NCBI GenBank assembly: GCA_002316585.1 | Contig: DCDU01000141.1 | Coordinates: 1 to 5,731 of the forward strand | From: Firmicutes bacterium UBA1047 | GTDB lineage: Bacteria > Bacillota > Clostridia > Tissierellales > Sedimentibacteraceae | Length of the DNA stretch: 5,731 nucleotides | Direction: 5' to 3' | Shown here: positions 1 through 4,729 of the stretch, in pieces | Layout of the letters: the number at the start of each line of letters is the position of its first letter | How positions within the stretch are numbered: the first letter of the stretch is position 1 | The notes under the pieces: generated by a model | What the model was told of the DNA's origin: nothing | Databases searched by the model: none | The model's input: only the letters and a program-made list of their open reading frames with translations | Translations under genes and position numbers: made by a program

Positions 1-755
1 CCTAAAACAAATACACCCATCATCACAAGATCCAACTTAAATGTCTGACTGCCATAGAGTATCAAATATCCTATTCCTGCTTTTGAAACTAAAAATTCAC
101 CAACAATAACGCCTATCCAGGATAGTCCTATATTAACCTTTATTACGCTTAAAATACTTGGTATATTGGCAGGAATTATTACTTTTTTCAAAATTTGAAA
201 TTTATTTGCTCCCATAGTTTTTAAAAGAATTATTTTATCCATTTCGACGTTGATAAATCCCGTGTACAATGTCATGATGGTCACTACTACCGAAATAGAT
301 GCCGCTGTAGCTACTATTCCCGAAAAACCCATTCCTGCCCACAAAATGATTATGGGTGCCAAGGCTGTTTTGGGAAGACTGTTCAGAATAACCATGTATG
401 GGTCCATTATTTTCGCCAATTTTTCAAACCACCAAAGCAGTATTGCAATCAAAAGACCTGCTATTGTACCTGCAAGAAATCCGGCTATTGTTTCCGCTGT
501 AGACACATAAAGATGCTTAAATAAGCTTCCGTCCCGAATAAATTTTACAATCAGATTGAAAATCGCTCCCGGGCTGCTTGTCAAAAATGTATCTATCAGA
601 TTATGTTTGGCTGCCGCTTCCCATAATATAATTCCAAATAAAAAAATTAAGATTTGTGTTATCTTTATAAAGTTTTTATCTCTTTTTATTGATTTTAAAT
701 ATTCATCGTGCTCTTTTGAAATGGTTAAAGCTTGCGTCTTACTCTTCTTCCACAT
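1..755 (-). CDS. NitT/SsuC/TauC-type ABC transporter permease, 3' end cut by window edge
   Basis: Inner-membrane permease of an ABC importer of the nitrate/sulfonate/taurine (BPD_transp_1) family; it forms the channel energised by the ATPase encoded just upstream. Reading begins at ATG 755-753 (MWKKSKTQAL) and stays open for 251 codons to the window edge. The family is about 250-270 residues, so only a few C-terminal residues should be missing. Visible: a hydrophilic N-terminus, a first membrane segment near residues 33-48, further hydrophobic segments near 88-108, 130-168 and 205-225, and the cytoplasmic EAA-type coupling loop near 177-194 (KTMGANKFQILKKVIIP, conserved Gly182). The start has a good GGAGGG site six bases upstream, lying inside the end of the ATPase gene, which it overlaps by 17 bp, so translational coupling is likely. 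The substrate cannot be told from sequence (sulfonates, thiamine or flavin precursors, guanidine and nitrate are family options). The binding-protein gene is not visible and may lie beyond the left edge. Confidence 0.93.
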   Translation of the reverse strand, partial: MWKKSKTQALTISKEHDEYLKSIKRDKNFIKITQILIFLFGIILWEAAAKHNLIDTFLTSSPGAIFNLIVKFIRDGSLFKHLYVSTAETIAGFLAGTIAGLLIAILLWWFEKLAKIMDPYMVILNSLPKTALAPIIILWAGMGFSGIVATAASISVVVTIMTLYTGFINVEMDKIILLKTMGANKFQILKKVIIPANIPSILSVIKVNIGLSWIGVIVGEFLVSKAGIGYLILYGSQTFKLDLVMMGVFVL

Positions 756-1494
756 CTAAATCCCTCCATATATTTCTGAAGTACTCACCAAATGCTAAGG
801 TATTTCTGCATTTCATAGGGGTTCTTTCACCGGAACACTCATCAAACTTTATTTCATATTCCTTTTTAATTTTAGCCGGTCTTTCGGTAAAAACTATTAC
901 CCTATCCGAAATGCTTACAGCTTCGGGTATATCGTGAGTGACAAGTATGGTGCTGATTTTTTCGTTTCTTAGAATTTTCCCTACTTCATTACCTATTGAA
1001 AGCCTTGTCTGGTAATCTAATGCGGAAAACGGCTCATCCAATAAAAGTAAATCCGGCTCAATTGCTAAGGTGCGCACCAATGCAGCCCTTTGTCTCATAC
1101 CTCCCGACAATTGGCTGGGATAATGGTTTTTGAAATTCATTAATCCATACTTTTCAAGCATCCTATTTACTTTTTTCTTATTTTCTTCATTATCCATGTT
1201 TTTTACTTCCAATCCAAGAAGGCAGTTCTTATATATATTTCTCCATTCATATAATTGGTCTTTCTGAAACATGAATCCAATACTGTTGGTATTAACAATT
1301 ACTTCTCCCTCAGACGGTTTCTCCAATCTGGCTATCAAAGATAATACGGTTGATTTTCCTGAGCCGGAAGGTCCTACTATAGATACTATCTCCCCTTTTT
1401 TTACCTTAAAAGATAGATCGTCAATTGCCTTTGTCTCGTTATTTATTGTATGAAATCTTTTAGAGATATTTTTCAGTTCACAAATATAATCCAT
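739..1494 (-). CDS. NitT/SsuB/TauB-type ABC transporter ATP-binding protein
   Basis: Cytoplasmic ATPase subunit of an importer, 251 aa, a usual length for SsuB/TauB-like proteins. All nucleotide-binding motifs are intact: Walker A GPSGSGKST (41-49), Q-loop Gln77 in GFMFQKDQL, signature LSGGMRQRAAL (129-139), Walker B LLLLDEP (149-155, Asp153/Glu154), D-loop SALD (157-160) and switch His187 in VTHD. The aromatic segment after the Q-loop (LYEWRN, 81-86) matches the LLPWR position typical of this family. The C-terminal tail (about 222-251) resembles that of SsuB/TauB proteins. ATG 1494-1492 is preceded by GGAGG six bases upstream. The gene is first in the minus-strand operon and overlaps the permease gene. 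A long leader with a possible RNA structure precedes it, hinting at post-initiation control. Family assignment is firm; substrate is unknown. Confidence 0.95.
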   Translation of the reverse strand: MDYICELKNISKRFHTINNETKAIDDLSFKVKKGEIVSIVGPSGSGKSTVLSLIARLEKPSEGEVIVNTNSIGFMFQKDQLYEWRNIYKNCLLGLEVKNMDNEENKKKVNRMLEKYGLMNFKNHYPSQLSGGMRQRAALVRTLAIEPDLLLLDEPFSALDYQTRLSIGNEVGKILRNEKISTILVTHDIPEAVSISDRVIVFTERPAKIKKEYEIKFDECSGERTPMKCRNTLAFGEYFRNIWRDLDVEEE

Positions 1495-1523
1495 ACTTTA
1501 CCTCCGTAAGACTGTAAAACTCT

Positions 1524-1566
1524 TTATCATTATGTTATTCAAAACAGATAAATAAGTTAATGATAA
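1524..1566. repeat. AT-rich inverted repeat in the leader of the ABC operon
   Basis: TTATCATTA at 1524-1532 and TAATGATAA at 1558-1566 are perfect 9-bp arms. After a 2x2 mismatch, five more A-T pairs can form inside (1535-1539 with 1551-1555). It lies in the transcribed leader, about 30 bp ahead of the ATPase start codon. No T-run follows on either strand, so it is not an obvious intrinsic terminator. It could be a protein-binding site or an RNA hairpin. All pairs but one per arm are A-T, so chance is a real alternative. Confidence 0.4.
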
Positions 1567-1568
1567 TT

Positions 1569-1676
1569 AAAATTAAAGATGCCTTAACCCTATTTTTTCG
1601 ACGGTCGGGAGAAAAAAACAGCTGTAGGCCATTCGCAAATAAATTGGTGATTGTGACTGCAAGATGCCCTAATTTT
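1569..1676 (-). ncRNA. Candidate structured leader RNA (possible riboswitch) of the ABC operon
   Basis: Read on the minus strand, AAAATTAGGG (1676-1667) can pair over its whole length with CTTTAATTTT (1578-1569), giving a 10-bp closing helix around an 88-nt core. Two of the pairs are G-U, so the helix forms in minus-strand RNA but would carry two A-C mismatches in plus-strand RNA. The orientation therefore points to the ABC transcript. The core is richer in G and C than its surroundings and contains short possible hairpins (GCAG/CTGT, CCC/GGG). I compared it by eye with TPP, FMN, guanidine-I, SAM-I, cobalamin, fluoride and T-box hallmarks and saw no match. It may be an unlisted class, a diverged known class, or a chance pairing in AT-rich DNA. 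Confidence 0.35.
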
Positions 1677-1713
1677 CAAAGTTTCGTATATATTTAAAAA
1701 TTTAAGAAAAACT

Positions 1714-1741
1714 ATTATAAAGGCGGTGAAACTATGTTCAA
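1714..1741 (-). promoter_or_regulatory. Candidate sigma-A promoter of the ABC operon
   Basis: On the minus strand, TTGAAC (1741-1736) and a perfect TATAAT (1719-1714) are separated by 16 bp. Initiation near 1707 would give a leader of about 210 nt that contains the whole candidate RNA structure. The promoter overlaps the start codon and ribosome binding site of the divergent 42-codon ORF, so the two transcription units may interfere. The -10 is strong and the -35 moderate (4 of 6). Confidence 0.4.
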
Positions 1742-1862
1742 AAAATTAACGAATAAATTAAAAATGAAAAATAAAAGTCAGACTAATCCGGGAAATGTTT
1801 ATATGCCTGATGAATTTGAGGTAGAGGAGCGAAAAAAGGACGTTGATGCAAACGAAAAATAG
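1734..1862 (+). CDS. Small hypothetical protein, 42 aa
   Basis: ATG at 1734 opens a 42-codon frame ending in TAG. A purine-rich site (AAGGCGGTGA) sits at good spacing upstream, a one-base departure from the ideal AAGGAGGTGA. The product (MFKKLTNKLKMKNK... ending ...KKDVDANEK) has a basic, amphipathic-looking N-terminal third, a central NPGNVYMPDEF segment and an acidic/charged C-terminus. It has no cysteine, no signal peptide and no membrane segment. I do not recognise a family. A hairpin at 1887-1910, 24 bp past the stop, could end its transcript. The Shine-Dalgarno-like site, the change from basic to acidic residues and the downstream hairpin favour a real gene, but it is short enough that chance cannot be excluded. 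Confidence 0.5.
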   Translation: MFKKLTNKLKMKNKSQTNPGNVYMPDEFEVEERKKDVDANEK

Positions 1863-1886
1863 ACTGGAAATATTCCGGGCACAATA

Positions 1887-1910
1887 AGGAATCTCTTATA
1901 TGAGATTCCT
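1887..1910. terminator. Hairpin between convergent small ORF and mntR-like gene (possible bidirectional terminator)
   Basis: AGGAATCTC (1887-1895) and GAGATTCCT (1902-1910) form a perfect 9-bp stem with a 6-nt loop. Flanking CGGGC (1876-1880) and GCCCG (1919-1923) can add an outer 5-bp stem. It sits between two converging genes, where a shared terminator is expected. Neither side has a proper T-run (CAAGC on plus, TATTGTG on minus), so intrinsic termination would be weak; mRNA 3'-end protection is another possible role. Confidence 0.5.
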
Positions 1911-1930
1911 CAAGCTGCGCCCGCGGTATA

Positions 1931-2371
1931 CTATTCTATGTTTTTAAATTCATCACAATTTTTTAAGAATTCTGTCAATTTCCTTATCTTGTTTAAAACT
2001 TCATCGTTTACTGAATGTTCAATTATTTCTGTTTGTTCCAAAATATTGTCTTTAACTCCGATGCATTCTAAAAATCCAAAAATTATCATATGTCTTTCTA
2101 ATAATTTACTTCCTATATTCCTTCCTTTTTCAGTAAGTTTTATGCATCCGTATTTTTCATAAATAACATAACTTTCCTTTGACAGTCTCCTTATCATTTT
2201 CGTGGTTGAAGGAGGCTGTACATTTAATGCCTGGGACAAATCACTTACTCTTATTTCATCTGATTTTTCAGACAATCTGAATATCATTTCTATATAATCC
2301 TCCATAGAAGATGACATGACCTCTTCATTTTTTATTTTATAACCTTTTAGCGTATAAAATTCTTCATTCAT
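1931..2371 (-). CDS. mntR: DtxR/MntR-family metal-dependent transcriptional repressor
   Basis: Cytoplasmic metalloregulator of 146 aa (B. subtilis MntR is 142), expected to bind DNA as a dimer when loaded with Mn(II) or Fe(II) and repress metal uptake. The winged-helix domain spans about 22-90, with SMEDYIEMIF at its start and recognition region QPPSTTKMIRRL (52-63). The metal-binding/dimerisation domain follows. Aligned by eye with B. subtilis MntR ligands D8, E11, H77, E99, E102, H103, this protein has D25, E28, H94, E115, E118, H119: all six are kept. It lacks the C-terminal SH3 domain of DtxR/IdeR. ATG 2371-2369 is preceded by GCGGAGG four bases away; the alternative ATG at codon 19 has only a badly spaced site, so the longer form, with about 17 extra N-terminal residues, is preferred. 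It is divergent from feoA-feoB, which it probably controls, and perhaps autoregulated. The symbol marks the subfamily; the cognate metal is not proven. Confidence 0.88.
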   Translation of the reverse strand: MNEEFYTLKGYKIKNEEVMSSSMEDYIEMIFRLSEKSDEIRVSDLSQALNVQPPSTTKMIRRLSKESYVIYEKYGCIKLTEKGRNIGSKLLERHMIIFGFLECIGVKDNILEQTEIIEHSVNDEVLNKIRKLTEFLKNCDEFKNIE

Positions 2372-2411
2372 AAATCCTCCGCAATTTGTGTCAAAATTCG
2401 AATAATGTCAT

Positions 2412-2419
2412 ATTATAAT
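2412..2419. promoter_or_regulatory. Self-complementary -10 element for divergent mntR-like / feoA promoters
   Basis: ATTATAAT reads the same on both strands, so a perfect TATAAT is available to feoA (2414-2419, plus) and to the repressor gene (2417-2412, minus). For feoA the hexamer 17 bp upstream (TCAAAA, 2391-2396) is a poor -35. For the repressor gene, TAGCCA at 18 bp spacing is a better one and lies inside the candidate operator. A second possible feoA promoter is TTGGCT (2435-2440) with TTTTAT (2459-2464) at 18 bp. The exact start sites are uncertain. Confidence 0.4.
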
Positions 2420-2428
2420 TTAAGAATG

Positions 2429-2442
2429 TTAGCTTTGGCTAA
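2429..2442. promoter_or_regulatory. Candidate DtxR/MntR-family operator
   Basis: TTAGC (2429-2433), TTTG, GCTAA (2438-2442) is a perfect inverted repeat with a 4-bp spacer, extended by further symmetric A/T pairs two bases outside each arm. The TTAG...CTAA ends resemble the core of DtxR-family operators such as TTAGGTTAGCCTAA. Its position, just downstream of the feoA -10 and over the likely -35 of the repressor gene, would let one bound repressor block both directions. Confidence 0.55.
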
Positions 2443-2496
2443 ATTTATTCTCAAAAAATTTTATGCATTTAAATTTTAAATATTACAGGAGAGATT

Positions 2497-2715
2497 ATGA
2501 AACTGATTGATGTTGGTGTAGGAGAAATTGTAAAGGTTGAAAAAAATACAGCACATAATTATTTAAAGGAGAGATTCCTTGCTTTAGGACTGACAAAGGG
2601 TGCAGATGTGGAGGTGTTAAGAAAGGGTCCTAAAAACAATCTAACTGTTTACAGAATCAGAGGAGCAATGATTGCTCTGAGAAATGAAGAATCAAGCCTT
2701 ATTGAAGTACTTTAG
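2497..2715 (+). CDS. feoA: FeoA family ferrous-iron transport accessory protein
   Basis: Small cytosolic SH3-like protein of 72 aa (E. coli FeoA is 75) that acts with FeoB in Fe(II) uptake, probably by contacting its cytosolic region. The sequence carries the family pattern: LKERFLALGLTKGADVEVLRKGP (23-45), then the strand YRIRGAMIALRNEESSLIEV (52-71). ATG 2497 is preceded by AGGAGAGATT. The stop is 14 bp before the feoB start, and the feoB ribosome binding site directly follows the stop codon, so the two genes are one operon. Control is probably by the divergent MntR/DtxR-type repressor through the palindrome about 55 bp upstream. Confidence 0.93.
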   Translation: MKLIDVGVGEIVKVEKNTAHNYLKERFLALGLTKGADVEVLRKGPKNNLTVYRIRGAMIALRNEESSLIEVL

Positions 2716-2729
2716 GAGGGGGTGGCAGT

Positions 2730-4655
2730 TTGGGACTTACAGCGCAATCCGTAAAAATGGAATCATTAAAGGATATCTATGAAATAGAAAAATGTGAAAA
2801 GCAATATATTGTAGCGTTGGCGGGAAACCCCAATACAGGCAAAAGTACGGTTTTTAATTATTTAACCGGGCTTAATCAGCATACGGGAAACTGGCCGGGC
2901 AAAACAGTTGTTTCCGCGAGAGGAGAGTTTAAACACAACAATAATGAATATATTATGGTTGATCTGCCCGGTTCCTATTCATTGTTTACCGCTTCTAAGG
3001 ATGAAGAGGTTACCAGAGATTTTTTGTGTTATGGAAATTATGATGCTGTGGTAGTTGTTGCGGATGCCACATGTCTTGAAAGAAATTTAAACTTAGTTTT
3101 TCAAGTATCGGAGCTTACAAATAAATTAATACTTTGCATCAACCTGATAGATGAAGCAAAGAAAAAAAATATTGAAATTGACAAGGAAGGGCTGCAAAAG
3201 GAATTAAATATACCCATTGTATTAACTTCCGCAAGAAGCGGAGAGGGCATGAATGAACTTAAAAAATTAATTGAAGAAACCTCACAAAATAAAAGCAATG
3301 AAGAGAAAGCTGAAAACTTATTGTATTTTGAACAAGACCCCGAATTGAGAGAAAAAATTTCAGAAGATAATTACAATTATGCAAACGGCTTAAAACAAAA
3401 ATATGTAAAGGAAGATATTAAAAAGCTTAACAGAGACAAGAAAATCGATGATATTGTTACATCAAAAAAATTAGGAATACCTATTATGCTTGTCTTGTTA
3501 GGGTTGGTTTTCTGGATTACGATTCAGGGAGCAAACATACCTTCACAGATTTTAGCTGATTTATTATTTGGATTTCAATATAAATTAAATGATATTTTTA
3601 TAAGCTACGGAGTAAATGATTTTGTCAGAGGCGTCCTGATTGACGGAATGTACCTCAGCCTTGCCTGGGTTGTATCCGTAATGCTTCCGCCCATGGCAAT
3701 ATTCTTCCCGCTGTTCACTCTTTTTGAAGACTTAGGGTATTTGCCGAGAGTTGCATTTAATTTAGATCATATGTTTAAAAAAGCATGTGCCCACGGAAAA
3801 ATGTGTCTAACCATGTGTATGGGATTTGGGTGCAACGCCGCGGGAGTTATAGGATGCAGAATTATTGACTCTCCAAGGGAAAGATTAATTGCCATTATTA
3901 CAAATAATCTTGTTCCCTGCAACGGCAGATTTCCGTTGATTATAATAATATCGGCAGCATTCTTCGCATCTACCGGTTCATTTGTTGACAGTATAATACC
4001 TGCGTTATCAATAACCTTAATGGTTCTCACGGGTGTATTTTCAACTTTAGCCGTATCCTTTGTCTTATCCAAAACACTGTTAAAGGGAATTCCTTCCACA
4101 TTTACCTTAGAGCTGCCTCCATACAGGGCTCCTCAGGTAGGAAGAATAATTTACTCGTCAATCATTGACAGAACCATATTTGTATTATCAAGAGCTGTCG
4201 CTGTTGCTGCTCCCGCAGGAGCAATTACCTGGCTGCTGGCAAATATTTATGTAGGAGATATGAGTATATTGATTCACATGGCTAATTTTTTAGACCCTTT
4301 GGGAAAAATTATAGGTCTTGACGGATTCATACTTATTGCTTTTATAGCCGGTTTTCCCGCAAATGAAATTGTAATTCCGGTTATGCTGATGGCATATATG
4401 TCCACAGGCACCTTGACGGATTTTGAAAGTATTGAATCATTAAGACAAATTTTAATATCTAACGGCTGGACTGCTATAACTGCTATAAATGTAATGTTAT
4501 TTTCCCTTCTTCACTGGCCTTGCTCCACAACGCTGTGGACCATAAAAAAAGAAACCGGCAGCTTGAAATGGACCTTTGCGGCATTTTTAATTCCCACAGC
4601 CGTTACATTTGTGGTTTGCTTTATAACGGCTAATATTTTCAGGCTAATTTGGTAA
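2730..4655 (+). CDS. feoB: FeoB-type Fe(II) transporter with G-protein domain
   Basis: Inner-membrane transporter, 641 aa, of the short form common in clostridia and much shorter than E. coli FeoB (773). The N-terminal GTPase domain has G1 GNPNTGKS (32-39), G2 around NWPGKTV (54-60, Thr59), G3 DLPG (78-81), G4 NLID (138-141) and G5 SARSG (167-171). A charged helical linker runs about 185-245. The membrane part (about 248-640) has paired gate-like motifs: GFGCNAAG (365-372) with VPCNGRFP (395-402), then GFPANEI (541-547) and WPCSTTLW (596-603). These replace the usual GFGCNVP, SCxARLP and GFxAKE forms. Cysteines crowd the first gate (353, 359, 363, 368, 376, 397). Start is TTG at 2730, preceded by AGGAGG and a G-rich stretch; the next in-frame ATG (2757) has no ribosome binding site. 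Fe(II) is the expected ion, but Mn(II) is possible given the MntR-like regulator. Confidence 0.93.
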   Translation: MGLTAQSVKMESLKDIYEIEKCEKQYIVALAGNPNTGKSTVFNYLTGLNQHTGNWPGKTVVSARGEFKHNNNEYIMVDLPGSYSLFTASKDEEVTRDFLCYGNYDAVVVVADATCLERNLNLVFQVSELTNKLILCINLIDEAKKKNIEIDKEGLQKELNIPIVLTSARSGEGMNELKKLIEETSQNKSNEEKAENLLYFEQDPELREKISEDNYNYANGLKQKYVKEDIKKLNRDKKIDDIVTSKKLGIPIMLVLLGLVFWITIQGANIPSQILADLLFGFQYKLNDIFISYGVNDFVRGVLIDGMYLSLAWVVSVMLPPMAIFFPLFTLFEDLGYLPRVAFNLDHMFKKACAHGKMCLTMCMGFGCNAAGVIGCRIIDSPRERLIAIITNNLVPCNGRFPLIIIISAAFFASTGSFVDSIIPALSITLMVLTGVFSTLAVSFVLSKTLLKGIPSTFTLELPPYRAPQVGRIIYSSIIDRTIFVLSRAVAVAAPAGAITWLLANIYVGDMSILIHMANFLDPLGKIIGLDGFILIAFIAGFPANEIVIPVMLMAYMSTGTLTDFESIESLRQILISNGWTAITAINVMLFSLLHWPCSTTLWTIKKETGSLKWTFAAFLIPTAVTFVVCFITANIFRLIW

Positions 4656-4700
4656 TATGCTTGAGGGCGTGCCCCCCCTGCAGCTGATGATATTAAATCA

Positions 4701-4727
4701 AAGGATTTGAGCAAAGCTCAAATCCTT
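4701..4727. terminator. Bidirectional terminator hairpin between feoB and gltX
   Basis: AAGGATTTGAGC (4701-4712), AAA, GCTCAAATCCTT (4716-4727) is a perfect 12-bp stem with a 3-nt loop. It lies 45 bp after the feoB stop and 2 bp from the gltX stop, so it can end both converging transcripts. The T-run is short: the arm ends in TT on each strand and is followed by CATTAAC on plus and TGATTTAAT on minus. Confidence 0.75.
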
Positions 4728-4729
4728 CA

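Noticed and set aside
250..510. Open frame of 86 codons on the plus strand
   Set aside because: It is antisense to the permease gene, whose product is clearly recognisable along the whole stretch.
1569..1676. 6S RNA or TPP, FMN or guanidine-I riboswitch as identity of the leader RNA
   Set aside because: The conserved words of these classes (for example CUGAGA for TPP, or the AGGG...GGGAUAAAAGCCCGGGAGA pattern of ykkC) are not present by eye; a covariance-model search would settle it.
1734..1862. Possible MntS-like manganese small protein, because it is 42 aa like E. coli MntS and lies near an MntR-like gene
   Set aside because: Sequence shows no resemblance to MntS, and the small gene is convergent with the regulator rather than placed behind its operator. 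Length alone is a coincidence.
2389..2394. Perfect TTGACA on the minus strand upstream of the repressor gene
   Set aside because: It is only about 18 bp before the start codon, so its -10 would fall inside the gene; no leader or ribosome binding site could be transcribed.
3767..4099. Open frame of 110 codons on the minus strand inside feoB
   Set aside because: It is antisense to the best-conserved membrane part of FeoB, has no ribosome binding site that stands out and no recognisable domain; codon bias of feoB explains it.
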